Positions 11,865-20,754 are shown, counted from the stretch's first letter. The stretch is 28,081 nt of DNA from CAMLHU01 sp039917855 (GCA_039917855.1 JBDSIR010000066.1:1-28081); one strand, 5' to 3'. Program-made: numbers and translations. The notes: a model not told the origin generated them from the sequence alone.

Positions 11865-12568
11865 GCACCGTACTCGAGGCCGCGGGCCTGGCCAAGTTGT
11901 ATCAGGGAGAGGACGGCGGCACCATCGAGGTGCTGGCCGGGCTCGACCTGACGGTGGCCAAGGGTGAATTCGTCGCCATCACCGGCGCCAGCGGGGTAGG
12001 GAAGAGCACCCTGCTGCACTGTCTCGGCGCGCTCGACCGGCCCACGCGCGGCAGCGTGCGCCTCGATGGGATCGACTACGCCGCCCTGGCGCCGAGCGCG
12101 ATGTCGTCGCTCCGGAACCGCCGGATCGGATTCATCTTCCAGTTCCATCACCTCCTGCGCGAGTTCAGCGCGCTCGAGAACGTGATGATGCCGCTCCTCA
12201 TCGCCGGGCGTCCCGAGGCGGAGGCGGAGGATCGGGCCGCCGCGGCGCTCAGCGCGATGGGCCTCGATCACCGGGTGTCGCATCGCCCCGCCAAGCTGAG
12301 CGGCGGCGAGCAGCAGCGGGTAGCGGTGGCCCGCGCCGTCGTGATCGAGCCCAGCGTCGTGCTGGCCGACGAACCGTCGGGCAACCTCGATGCCCACAAT
12401 GCGGAACGCCTGCACGACCTGTTCGCCACGCTGGGAGAGCGCTTCGGCACCGCTGTCATCGTGGTGACGCACAATCCCGAACTCGCCCGGCGGGCATCCC
12501 GGATCCTGACGCTCGTCGACGGCCATCTCGCGCCGGCCCACCTGCCCACCGGCCCACTGGCCGTCTGA
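11861..12568 (+). CDS. lolD: Lipoprotein-releasing ABC transporter ATPase LolD
   Basis: The product is 235 residues, the normal LolD length. It has Walker A GASGVGKST (42-50, with V in place of the common S), the Q-loop in FIFQFHHLL, the ABC signature LSGGEQQR (146-153), Walker B VVLADEP ending near 172, and the H-loop VVTHN. QFHHLLREFSALENVMMPLL is the segment typical of LolD. It powers the adjacent permease on the cytoplasmic face of the inner membrane. The start at 11861 lies within the permease stop, and mcsA begins one base after the stop. Confidence 0.93.
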   Translation: MSTVLEAAGLAKLYQGEDGGTIEVLAGLDLTVAKGEFVAITGASGVGKSTLLHCLGALDRPTRGSVRLDGIDYAALAPSAMSSLRNRRIGFIFQFHHLLREFSALENVMMPLLIAGRPEAEAEDRAAAALSAMGLDHRVSHRPAKLSGGEQQRVAVARAVVIEPSVVLADEPSGNLDAHNAERLHDLFATLGERFGTAVIVVTHNPELARRASRILTLVDGHLAPAHLPTGPLAV

Positions 12569-12569
12569 C

Positions 12570-13064
12570 ATGCGTTGCGACCACTGCCACGAGCGCGAGG
12601 CGGTCATCCACCTCACCCAGATCGCCGACGACAAGTCGGCGCAGGTGCATCTCTGCGAGAAGTGCGCCGCCGAGAAGGGGGTGGAGTCCGCCACCGCGCT
12701 GGTGAAGAGTCCGCTCGGCGGTTTCCTAGCCCAGCTCTCCCCCGCGGGCGGCGTCGACGCGCCGGCGAACGACCTGCGCTGTCCGCGTTGCGGCGCGGGC
12801 CTCGCCGATTTCCGGGAGGCCGGCCGTCTCGGCTGTCCGGAGTGCTGGGAGATCTTCGCCGGCCCGCTCAACGACCTGGTGCGTCGATTGCACGGGGCCA
12901 CGCACCACGTCGGGGAACGCTACGCGCCGCCCGGCACCCCCGAGGAGCCGGGCCACCCCTCCGTCGCGGACGAGCAGTTGCGGGCCGAACTGCGTGACGC
13001 GGTGGCAGCCGAGGATTTCGAACGGGCCGCCCGCCTTCGGGACGCGCTCAGGACCCGGCCGTGA
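12570..13064 (+). CDS. mcsA: McsA-like zinc-binding activator of the arginine kinase
   Basis: The product is 164 residues. Four CxxC pairs are all present: CDHC near the start, CEKC, CPRC and CPEC, making two zinc-binding modules. The segment FREAGRLGCPECWEIF matches McsA of Bacillus (FRKIGRFGCSECY). The C-terminus is a UVR motif, LRDAVAAEDFERAARLRDAL. In Firmicutes McsA binds and activates the arginine kinase McsB. Here it precedes mcsB by a TGATG junction, as in the Bacillus ctsR-mcsA-mcsB-clpC operon, although no ctsR is present. Translation is presumably coupled to lolD, which ends one base upstream. Confidence 0.92.
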   Translation: MRCDHCHEREAVIHLTQIADDKSAQVHLCEKCAAEKGVESATALVKSPLGGFLAQLSPAGGVDAPANDLRCPRCGAGLADFREAGRLGCPECWEIFAGPLNDLVRRLHGATHHVGERYAPPGTPEEPGHPSVADEQLRAELRDAVAAEDFERAARLRDALRTRP

Positions 13065-14167
13065 TGGATCTCTCGCTCCTCGCCGACGGCGGACTGGGCT
13101 GGCTCGATGGGAGCGGGCCGCAGAGCCACCTGGTGTTGTCCACCCGGGTGCGGCTGGCGCGTAACCTCGCCGGTCGGGTGTTCGGGGTCCGCAACACCGC
13201 CATCGAGCGCGAGGTGATCCTCTCGGACGTGCGTGCGGCGGCGGTCGACACCGTCTCCCTCGGGAAGGCGCATCTCTTCCGCCTGGACCAAGTCGAACGC
13301 CTGGACCGCCAGGTCCTGCACGAACGGCACCTTGTGAGCAAGGAATTGGCCGGGTTGGAGGTGGGGGGACGGGTCCGGACGGGGGCCGCCTGCCTCTGGC
13401 AGGAGGGGGCTGGGGTGATGGTCAACGAGGAGGACCACCTCCGGCTGCAGGCCCTTCGTTCCGGCTTCGATCTGGAGGCCGCGTACGCAGCGGTGGACCG
13501 CGTGGACGGTGAACTGGGACAACGACTTGCGTTCGCCTTCCATTCGGAGTTCGGTTATCTTACGAGTTGTCCGACCAACGTCGGAACGGGTCTTCGAGCG
13601 TCGGTGTTGATCCATCTCCCGGGGCTCGTACTGACCAAGGAGATCGGGCGGGTCCTCCAGGGGCTCGGCCAGGTCGGGCTGACCTTCCGCGGACTGTACG
13701 GCGAGGGGAGCGAAGTGGTCGGCAACTTCTTCCAGTTGTCCAACCAGACCACCCTCGGCCAGACGGAACGAGACCTGCTCGAACATCTCGGTTCGATGGT
13801 CCGCGAGGTCATCACCTACGAAGAGCAGGCGCGGGAGGTCCTCCTGCGTGAGGCCCCCGCGATCATCGAGGACAAAGTGTGGCGGGCGTATGGCCTGCTC
13901 CGGTATGCGCGGACGCTCTCGTTCGAGGAGACGATGAATCTCCTGTCGGGGGTCCGGCTCGGGGTCGGGGTGGGGCTGGTGGGTGGGGTGGGGCTGTACA
14001 CGCTCAACAAGCTGCTGGTCCACACGCAGTCGGCCCACCTGGCGGCGGCGGAAGGGATCCCGCTGGACGATCCGGCTTTGCCGGTGCGCCGAGCCCGCTA
14101 CGTACGGACGCTGTTGGACGAGGACGCCGCGCACCGCGGCGGCACTTCGGCAGGAGACCACCGATGA
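13064..14167 (+). CDS. mcsB: Protein-arginine kinase McsB
   Basis: The product is 367 residues (a GTG at 13061 is an equally placed alternative start). McsB phosphorylates arginine side chains and marks proteins for ClpC-ClpP. Guanidino-kinase features are conserved: STRVRLARNL, the acidic NEEDHLR (121-127), the catalytic-cysteine loop GYLTSCPTNVGTGLRAS with C169, RGLYGEGSE, and NQTTLGQTE. Activity is thus expected. The C-terminal position of the RDXXRA phosphoarginine-binding motif reads LPVRRA (339-344), so the Arg-Asp half is missing and allosteric feedback may differ. It overlaps clpC by ATGA, which has its own AGGAG site 7 nt before the ATG. Confidence 0.95.
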   Translation: MDLSLLADGGLGWLDGSGPQSHLVLSTRVRLARNLAGRVFGVRNTAIEREVILSDVRAAAVDTVSLGKAHLFRLDQVERLDRQVLHERHLVSKELAGLEVGGRVRTGAACLWQEGAGVMVNEEDHLRLQALRSGFDLEAAYAAVDRVDGELGQRLAFAFHSEFGYLTSCPTNVGTGLRASVLIHLPGLVLTKEIGRVLQGLGQVGLTFRGLYGEGSEVVGNFFQLSNQTTLGQTERDLLEHLGSMVREVITYEEQAREVLLREAPAIIEDKVWRAYGLLRYARTLSFEETMNLLSGVRLGVGVGLVGGVGLYTLNKLLVHTQSAHLAAAEGIPLDDPALPVRRARYVRTLLDEDAAHRGGTSAGDHR

Positions 14168-16650
14168 ACGGCTACAATTTCACGGACCGCGTGCGCAAGG
14201 TGTTGCAGATGGCCCGCGAAGAAGCGGCCCGGCTGCATCATGAGTACGTCGGCACGGAGCATATCCTGCTCGGTCTCATCCGCGAGGGTGAGGGCGTGGC
14301 CGCGGCGGTCCTCCAGAACCTCAACGTCGACCTCGACGAGATCGCCCAGCGGATCGAAGAGACGGTCAAGAAGGGGAAGGCCGCGGCCGCCACCGGTCCC
14401 GACCTGCCCTACACCTCGCGCGCCAAGAAGGTGCTCGAGCTGGCCATGGCCGAGGCTCGGGAGCTCAACCACAGCTATGTGGGCACCGAGCACCTGCTGC
14501 TCGGCCTGCTGCGTGAAGAGAAGGGGATCGCGGCCCAGGTGCTCACCGACGCTGGGGTGAGCCTCGAGGCCTCGCGCGCGGAGACGCTCCGGCTGCTCGG
14601 CAGCGATCTCCCGCCGCAGACGGCGTCTGGGACGACCGGGAGTCCGCCGCCCGCTGCCGCGCCGAGCCCCAAGACCGAGAAGAAGTCGAAGACGCCCGCG
14701 CTCGATCATTTCTGCCGCGATCTCACCCAGCTCGCCGCCGAGGGTCAGCTCGATCCGACCATCGGGCGGGCCAAGGAGATCGAGCGGGTCATGGAGATCC
14801 TGGCGCGCCGCAAGAAGAACAATCCGGTCCTCATCGGCGAACCGGGGGTCGGCAAGACCGCGATCGTCGAGGGACTGGCCCTGATGATCGCGAGCGGCGG
14901 GTGCCCCGACGTGCTCCGCGACCACCGGGTGCTGGCGCTCGACATGGCGGCCGTCATCGCGGGCACCAAGTACCGCGGCCAGTTCGAGGAGCGTCTCAAG
15001 GCGGTGATGAACGAGATCGTCGCCAACAAGCAGGTCGTGCTCTTCATCGACGAGCTGCACACGCTGGTGGGTGCCGGCGCCGCCGAAGGGGCCATCGACG
15101 CCTCGAACATGCTCAAGCCCGCGCTGGCCCGGGGTGAGTTGCAGTGCGTCGGTGCCTCGACCCTCAACGAGTACCGCAAGTACATCGAGAAGGACGGCGC
15201 GCTCGAACGCCGGTTCCAGACTGTCATGGTGGAACCGCCTACGATCGACGAGACGATCGAGATCCTCAAGGGGCTCCGCAAGAAGTACGAGGATCACCAC
15301 CGCGTGAGCATCCCCGACCCGACGCTCAAGGCGGCGGCCCAGCTCTCCGAGCGCTACATCACCGACCGGTTCCTTCCGGATAAGGCCATCGACGTCATCG
15401 ACGAGGCCGGCGCCCGGGCGCGGCTCGCAGCGCAGGTGCCCCCCGCCGAGGTCGCGGAACTCAAGGCCCAGCTCGAGCAGGTCAACGTCGAAAAGGAGAA
15501 CGCGGTCCGCGACCAGAATTTCGAGAAGGCCGCCGCACTCCGCGATCGCGAGCGCGACGTGCAGCAGCAGATCCGTACCCGCCAGGAAGAGTGGGAAAAG
15601 GAGCGCCAGACCCGCCGTCCGGTCATCGACGAGGAGGCGGTGGCCTTCATCGTGTCGCGCTGGACGGGGATCCCGGTGACCCGGATCCAGGAGGCCGAGG
15701 CCGCGCGGCTGCTGCGGATGGAAGAGGAGCTGCACGCCGCGGTGGTCGGGCAGGACGAGGCCATCAAGGCCGCAGCGCGCGCCATCCGGCGCTCGCGCGC
15801 CGGCCTCAAGGACCCCAACCGGCCGATCGGTTCGTTCATCTTCTGCGGCCCCACCGGCGTCGGCAAGACCGAATTGGCCCGGGCGCTCGCCAAGTTCCTG
15901 TTCGCCGATCCGGCCGCGCTCATCCGGGTGGACATGTCGGAGTACATGGAGAAGTTCTCGGTGTCGCGCCTGATCGGTGCGCCCCCGGGGTACGTCGGCT
16001 ACGAGGATTCCGGCACCCTGACCAAGGCGGTGCGCCGGAAGCCGTACTCGGTGATCCTCCTCGACGAGATCGAGAAGGCCCACCCCGACGTCTTCAACAT
16101 CCTGCTGCAGGTGCTCGACGAGGGTCACCTCACCGACAACTACGGCCGGATGATCGACTTCAAGAACACCGTCGTGATCATGACCTCGAACGTCGGTGCC
16201 CGGGACATCCTGGGCGGCAACAAGAGCCTCGGCTTCCACGACCAGTCGTTCAAGTCGAGCTACGAGGAAATGGCACGCAAGGTCAAGGAGGAGATCCAGA
16301 AGGTGTTCAACCCGGAGTTCCTGAACCGGCTCGATGACGTGATCGTCTTTCACCCGCTCGACAAGGCACACATCGCGCAGATCGTCACGATCCTGCTGCG
16401 CGAAGTGCAGCGCCGCCTGGGCGACGAGGTCCGCCTCTCGCCTGCCGCGGTGACCTTCCTGGCCGACCACGGGTTCGATGCACAATATGGCGCCCGCCCT
16501 CTGAAGCGGGCCATCCAACGGTATGTCGAGGACCCGCTCTCCGAGCGGATCCTGGCCGGGGAGTTCGGTCGGGGCGATGAGATCGAGGTCGACGTCGCCC
16601 CGGAGGGCGACCGCCTCGCCTTCCGCGCCCTGACCGGCTCCAAGGCCTGA
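14164..16650 (+). CDS. clpC: AAA+ unfoldase ClpC
   Basis: The product is 828 residues, the standard ClpC size. Two N-terminal repeats (EYVGTEHILLGLI and SYVGTEHLLLGLL) form the adaptor-binding domain, which in the family also binds phosphoarginine. Walker A of D1 is GEPGVGKT (225-232) and of D2 GPTGVGKT (562-569). A short middle domain at about 437-475 contains a UVR-like segment, QNFEKAAALRDRERDV, distinguishing ClpC from ClpB with its long coiled coil. The ClpP-docking loop is LGF (689-691). It unfolds substrates for ClpP; no clpP lies in the window. Start at ATG 14164 is supported by AGGAG at 14152-14156 and the conserved FTDRVRKVLQMAREEA N-terminus. Confidence 0.97.
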   Translation: MNGYNFTDRVRKVLQMAREEAARLHHEYVGTEHILLGLIREGEGVAAAVLQNLNVDLDEIAQRIEETVKKGKAAAATGPDLPYTSRAKKVLELAMAEARELNHSYVGTEHLLLGLLREEKGIAAQVLTDAGVSLEASRAETLRLLGSDLPPQTASGTTGSPPPAAAPSPKTEKKSKTPALDHFCRDLTQLAAEGQLDPTIGRAKEIERVMEILARRKKNNPVLIGEPGVGKTAIVEGLALMIASGGCPDVLRDHRVLALDMAAVIAGTKYRGQFEERLKAVMNEIVANKQVVLFIDELHTLVGAGAAEGAIDASNMLKPALARGELQCVGASTLNEYRKYIEKDGALERRFQTVMVEPPTIDETIEILKGLRKKYEDHHRVSIPDPTLKAAAQLSERYITDRFLPDKAIDVIDEAGARARLAAQVPPAEVAELKAQLEQVNVEKENAVRDQNFEKAAALRDRERDVQQQIRTRQEEWEKERQTRRPVIDEEAVAFIVSRWTGIPVTRIQEAEAARLLRMEEELHAAVVGQDEAIKAAARAIRRSRAGLKDPNRPIGSFIFCGPTGVGKTELARALAKFLFADPAALIRVDMSEYMEKFSVSRLIGAPPGYVGYEDSGTLTKAVRRKPYSVILLDEIEKAHPDVFNILLQVLDEGHLTDNYGRMIDFKNTVVIMTSNVGARDILGGNKSLGFHDQSFKSSYEEMARKVKEEIQKVFNPEFLNRLDDVIVFHPLDKAHIAQIVTILLREVQRRLGDEVRLSPAAVTFLADHGFDAQYGARPLKRAIQRYVEDPLSERILAGEFGRGDEIEVDVAPEGDRLAFRALTGSKA

Positions 16651-16663
16651 CGGCGCCCACCGA

Positions 16664-16688
16664 CCTCGCCCGCGAAATGCGGGCGAGG
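16664..16688 (+). promoter_or_regulatory. Perfect 10-bp hairpin over the first candidate bamA start
   Basis: CCTCGCCCGC (16664-16673) pairs exactly with GCGGGCGAGG (16679-16688) around a GAAAT loop. The ATG at 16677 lies at the loop/stem edge. The hairpin begins 14 nt after the clpC stop and is not followed by a T-run, so it is not a standard terminator. It could restrain bamA translation, stabilise the mRNA at the clpC/bamA junction, or move initiation to the ATG at 16710. Confidence 0.6.
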
Positions 16689-19106
16689 ATCCTCCGCCTC
16701 CCCGGCCGCATGCCTCCGCGACCGCTCCGCCGATTCGTCCTCGCCGCCCTGCTGTGCGCCGGGCCGGCCTCCCTGCGTGCCCAGCAGCCGGAGGGCGCCC
16801 AGCCGGTGCCTCCGCTCGATTCCCTCGTGGTCGAGGGACAGCAGCGCCTCACCGCCACCCAGATCCTCGGTACCGCTGGACTGGTCGTCGGCCAGACCGT
16901 GGGCTATCGCGACGTCCAGCGGGCCATCGGGGCGCTGTTCCGCACCGGTCAGTTCGACGACGTGCAGATACAGCAGCGCGAAGGCCCCAACGGCGAGCTG
17001 GTCATCGCCATCGTGGTGCGTGAGCGCCCGATCCTCGAGCGCTGGACCGTGCGCGGGGTCGACAAGATCGGGGAACGGATCGTGAAGGATCGGGTGCAGC
17101 TCCCCACCGGCCGGGCGATCGACCGGGCCGCGGTGGCGCTCTCGCTCTCCTCCATCGATTCGCTCTACCGCGAAAAGGGCTACTACCGCGCCCGGATCCG
17201 GACCCTCGAACTTCCCCAGGCCGACGGCAAGGTCCGAGTGGTCTTCGACGTCGAGGAGGGGAACCGCGTGGCGCTGAGCCAGGTCGACGTCACGGGGAAC
17301 GCGCAGGTCCCCGACGACCGGCTCCTGGGTCAGATGCACACGCGCCCCGAGGCCTTTCTCTGGTACCGCACCGGCGAGATCGACGATGACGAGGTGCAGC
17401 GCGATCTGCGTGAACGCCTGCCGCAGTACTACGCCGAGCGGGGCTACATCGACGCCCAGGTGACCCACGATTCCCTCGCCGTCGACAGCGTCACCGGCAA
17501 GGCCGCGCTGCACCTCGAGGTGGACGAGGGGCAACTGTATCGGGTCGGCAAGTTCGAGATCCTCGGCAACCGGCGCTTCTCGATCGGGGAATTGACCGAG
17601 TATTACCCGTTCCGGGTCGATTCGCTGGCCCCGAACGCCGCGCCGCGCGCCTTCGATCGGACCCAATGGGATGCCGCGACCAGCAAGGTCCGCACCCTGT
17701 ACGGCAACAGCGGGTATATCTACGCCCATGTCGAGACCGTGGAAGGGCGCCGCACCCTCCCCGACGGCACCCACCTCCTCGATCTCACCTGGCAGATCAC
17801 CGAAGGGCAGCCCGCGCTGATCCATCGGATCGACATCCTCGGCAATGACGTCACCCACGAGCGGGTGATCCGCGAAGCGATCCTGCTCGTGCCGGGCGAA
17901 CTGTTCAACCAGGAACGCTTCGTCCGCTCCTACCAGAACATCGCCAACCTCGGCTTCTTCGAGCAGCCGATGCCGGAACCGGTCGTCGAGCCCGCCGACG
18001 GGGGGCCTGATGTGAACCTCATCTTCCATGTCACCGAGCGCCGCACCGGCAACATCAACTTCGGCGCCTCCATCGGGCAGGGGACCGGCATCGGCGGCTT
18101 CCTCGGGCTCGAGGAACCGAACCTCTTCGGCCGCGCCAAGCGGGGTCGGTTCCAGTGGCAGTTCGGGCGGAACGTCAATGACTTCACCCTGAGTTTCACC
18201 GATCCCGCCTTCCGCGACACCCGGGTGTCCGCCACGGTGACCCTCTATAACTCGCGCCAGCGCTTCACTGTCGGCGACCTCGGCCGGCGGCGCCAGCGCG
18301 GCGGCAGCCTCCAATTCGGCTTCCCGTTCATGGGGTCCCGGTATACCCGCCTCTTCTTCTCGTACGGACTGCAGGAGCAGAGCTTCAGCGGCGGCTCCAC
18401 CGACCTCCAGGCCCGGTTCAATTGCAGCAACTGCACCCGATCCACCCTCGGCGCCACCCTCGTGCGCGACACGCGCATCGGGCTCCCGTTCCCGACCGAA
18501 GGGACGTACCTGAGCATCGGTGCCGAACAGAATGGCGGATTCCTGCAGGGCACGGGTGACTACCAGAAGCTCGACCTGGAAGGGAAGTGGTTCACCCCCC
18601 TCGGCGTCGCCGGCGGGCAGGGCGGTCCCTTCGGAGGCGGTATCGCCTTCGTGCTAGGACTGATCGCCAAGTCAGGATTCGTCTTCGGGGACGCGAGCCA
18701 GTTCCCGACCGACCTCTATTCGGTGGGAGGCGTGCAGTTCGGCATCCCGCTGCGCGGCTATGAGGAGTTCTCGATCACTCCCGACGGATTCAATGCCCGG
18801 TCCGGTTCGACCAGCGCGACGGCCAACTCGTTCGGCCGGTCCTATGCCGCGTTCACGCTCGAGGCCGGCGCCCGCATCAGCCAGTCGGTGTACGTCAACA
18901 CCTTCCTCGATGCCGCCAACCTGTACCGGGAACCGCGGCAGTATGACCCCACCCGTCTGTACCGGGGCGCGGGCTTCGGCGCTTCTTTCGTCTCCCCCCT
19001 TGGCCCCCTCGGCCTCGACCTGGCCTATGGTTTCGACCGGGTCGGCGTCGATGGCCGCCCCAATCCGGGGTGGAAACTTCACTTCCGGCTCGGCAACTTC
19101 TTCTAG
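16677..19106 (+). CDS. bamA: Outer-membrane protein assembly factor BamA (Omp85)
   Basis: The product is 809 residues from ATG 16677; an in-frame ATG at 16710 gives 798 and a cleaner signal peptide (MPPRPLRRFVLAALLCAG, cleavage after LRA). Neither start has a clear ribosome-binding site. Five POTRA-like repeats cover about 48-455, each with a strand such as SLVVEGQQRL, WTVRGVDKI, VDVTGNAQV, FEILGNRRF and IDILGNDVT. The C-terminal Omp85 barrel follows, with the L6 motif LRGY (692-695) and a terminal aromatic residue in FRLGNFF. BamA folds and inserts outer-membrane beta-barrels. A CSNC pair at 583-586 in the barrel is unusual. The gene lies 26 nt after clpC and before the periplasmic chaperone Skp, a common bamA-skp-lpxD order. 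Confidence 0.95.
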   Translation: MRARILRLPGRMPPRPLRRFVLAALLCAGPASLRAQQPEGAQPVPPLDSLVVEGQQRLTATQILGTAGLVVGQTVGYRDVQRAIGALFRTGQFDDVQIQQREGPNGELVIAIVVRERPILERWTVRGVDKIGERIVKDRVQLPTGRAIDRAAVALSLSSIDSLYREKGYYRARIRTLELPQADGKVRVVFDVEEGNRVALSQVDVTGNAQVPDDRLLGQMHTRPEAFLWYRTGEIDDDEVQRDLRERLPQYYAERGYIDAQVTHDSLAVDSVTGKAALHLEVDEGQLYRVGKFEILGNRRFSIGELTEYYPFRVDSLAPNAAPRAFDRTQWDAATSKVRTLYGNSGYIYAHVETVEGRRTLPDGTHLLDLTWQITEGQPALIHRIDILGNDVTHERVIREAILLVPGELFNQERFVRSYQNIANLGFFEQPMPEPVVEPADGGPDVNLIFHVTERRTGNINFGASIGQGTGIGGFLGLEEPNLFGRAKRGRFQWQFGRNVNDFTLSFTDPAFRDTRVSATVTLYNSRQRFTVGDLGRRRQRGGSLQFGFPFMGSRYTRLFFSYGLQEQSFSGGSTDLQARFNCSNCTRSTLGATLVRDTRIGLPFPTEGTYLSIGAEQNGGFLQGTGDYQKLDLEGKWFTPLGVAGGQGGPFGGGIAFVLGLIAKSGFVFGDASQFPTDLYSVGGVQFGIPLRGYEEFSITPDGFNARSGSTSATANSFGRSYAAFTLEAGARISQSVYVNTFLDAANLYREPRQYDPTRLYRGAGFGASFVSPLGPLGLDLAYGFDRVGVDGRPNPGWKLHFRLGNFF

Positions 19107-19144
19107 GCCGATCTCGACCCTCACCTGAACGGCAGGTACGCACC

Positions 19145-19720
19145 ATGATGACCCGGACCGCAATCTTCGCTCTCACCTTGCTCGGCGCCGCCACGGCTCC
19201 CGCGGCCGCCCAGCAGCCCCGTCCCGCTGGGGCGCGCCCGGCCGCCACCGCGCAGGCCCCGGGGGCCAAGCTCGCCTATCTCAACAGCCGCGCGATCCTC
19301 GCGCAGACGCCCGGATACGCGGCGGCCGAGTCGCTCTTTGCGCGGGAACTCGCCGCCAGCCGGGAAGAGGTGGCCCGGCTGCAGGCCTCGCTCGATTCGG
19401 CCGCGAGCAACTTCGAAGCCTCGTCGGTCCTCCTTTCGCCGACCGTCAAGCAGGAGCGTCAGCGTCAGCTGGTGGCCCAGCAGCAGGCGGTCCAGCAACG
19501 CCAGCAGGAGCTCCAGGGCCGGATGGAGCAGCGGGAACGCGAGCTCCTCGATCCCCTGCAGCAGCGGGTCCAGGCCATCGTCGAAGGGATCCGTGCTGAG
19601 ATGAGCTATGCGATGATCTTCGACGTCGCCGCGATGGGCGGAGCGATGGTCGCAGCCGACCGCGCGCTCGACATCACGCCGCTCGTCATCCAGCGCCTGC
19701 AGGCCGCCCCCGGACGCTGA
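19145..19720 (+). CDS. skp: OmpH/Skp-family periplasmic chaperone
   Basis: The product is 191 residues from ATG 19145 (a second ATG at 19148 is equally possible; AGG lies at 19134-19136). The signal peptide MMTRTAIFALTLLGAATAPAAA is cleaved before QQPRP. A Pro/Ala-rich stretch leads to the Skp start KLAYLNSRAILAQTPGY, then a long charged helical region rich in Gln, Glu and Arg (about 85-155; the coiled-coil arms), and a C-terminal body strand MSYAMIFDVAAMGG. Skp trimers hold unfolded outer-membrane proteins on their way to BamA, whose gene ends 38 nt upstream. lpxD follows two bases after the stop. Confidence 0.9.
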   Translation: MMTRTAIFALTLLGAATAPAAAQQPRPAGARPAATAQAPGAKLAYLNSRAILAQTPGYAAAESLFARELAASREEVARLQASLDSAASNFEASSVLLSPTVKQERQRQLVAQQQAVQQRQQELQGRMEQRERELLDPLQQRVQAIVEGIRAEMSYAMIFDVAAMGGAMVAADRALDITPLVIQRLQAAPGR

Positions 19721-19722
19721 CC

Positions 19723-20754
19723 GTGCACGAGCCCGCGCTCACGGCACAGGAAGTCGCCGACCTCGTCGGGGGCCGGCTCGTGGGCGAGGGTGCGGTGACC
19801 CTCAACGCCGTCGGTCCGCTCGACAGGGCCGACGGCCATACGCTTTCCTTCCTGGCCGCGGGCCGCTACCTGAAGGCGTTCAGGGCCTCCACCGCGGGCG
19901 CGGTGCTCGTGCGCGAGGAACACGCCGCCGAGGCGGCGGGTCCGGCCACGCGCATCGTGGTCGCCGAACCGCACCGGGCGATCCACCTTATCGCGTCCCG
20001 CCTCTACCCGCAGGAAGACCATGCCCCCGGGATCCACCCTTCCGCTGTCCTGGGCGAGGGAGTGGTGCTCGGTCATGCGGTGAGCATCGGACCGTACGCG
20101 GTGCTCGGGCGCCGCGTGCGGCTGGGCGCGCGGGCGATGATCGGCCCCGGATGCATCGTCGGCGATGATGTATCCATCGGCGAGGACGGGGTACTCGATG
20201 CCCACGTCACGGTCTACGCCGGGTGCACGTTGGGCGCGCGGGTGCTGCTCAAATCGGGTGCCGTGGTCGGAGGGCCGGGATTCGGCTACACCGAAGGAGA
20301 CGAGGGGCACAGTCGCCTGCTGCATGTCGGCGGCGTGATCCTCGAGGACGATGTCGAGATCGGTTCCCATACCTGCGTCGACCGCGGCAGCCTCGGCGAC
20401 ACCGTGGTGGGGCAGGGGACCAAGATCGACAATCTCGTGCAGATAGCACACAATGTCCGGATCGGCCCGCGCTGCCTCATCGCGGGGCAGGCCGGATTCG
20501 CCGGGAGTGCGCGGGCCGGGCAAGGGGTGATGGTGGGCGGCGCCACCCTGATCCTGGGCCACACCACGCTCGGAGATGGTGCGCGGATCGCCGGGGGGTC
20601 CGGGGTGACCAATGATGTCCCGCCCGGTGAGGCGTGGAGCGGGCTCCCCGCCCGCCCGCACCGGGAGGCGCTCCGCACTCAGGCGGCGTTGCAGCGGCTC
20701 GCCGCGGTGGCGGTACAGCTCGAGAAGCTCGTGGAACGCGCGGGGGAGGGGTGA
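19723..20754 (+). CDS. lpxD: UDP-3-O-acylglucosamine N-acyltransferase
   Basis: The product is 343 residues from GTG 19723. An N-terminal uridine-binding domain (LTAQEVADLVGGRLVGEG, then LSFLAAGRYL) is followed by a left-handed beta-helix of hexapeptide repeats from about residue 105 to 315. The catalytic histidine is in QIAHNVRIG (H243; E. coli H239). A short helical C-terminus ends in RLAAVAVQLEKLVERAGEG. LpxD adds the second acyl chain, as an amide, in step 3 of lipid A synthesis. Its stop overlaps the lpxC start by GTGA. Family assignment is secure. Confidence 0.96.
   Translation: MHEPALTAQEVADLVGGRLVGEGAVTLNAVGPLDRADGHTLSFLAAGRYLKAFRASTAGAVLVREEHAAEAAGPATRIVVAEPHRAIHLIASRLYPQEDHAPGIHPSAVLGEGVVLGHAVSIGPYAVLGRRVRLGARAMIGPGCIVGDDVSIGEDGVLDAHVTVYAGCTLGARVLLKSGAVVGGPGFGYTEGDEGHSRLLHVGGVILEDDVEIGSHTCVDRGSLGDTVVGQGTKIDNLVQIAHNVRIGPRCLIAGQAGFAGSARAGQGVMVGGATLILGHTTLGDGARIAGGSGVTNDVPPGEAWSGLPARPHREALRTQAALQRLAAVAVQLEKLVERAGEG

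Noticed and set aside
14098..16518. 806-codon open frame on the - strand opposite clpC, and similar long antisense frames opposite lysS, bamA, era and gdhA
   Set aside because: High third-position GC leaves few antisense stops. The translations are rich in Arg, Asp, Glu and His with no domains, while the + strand frames are unmistakable genes.
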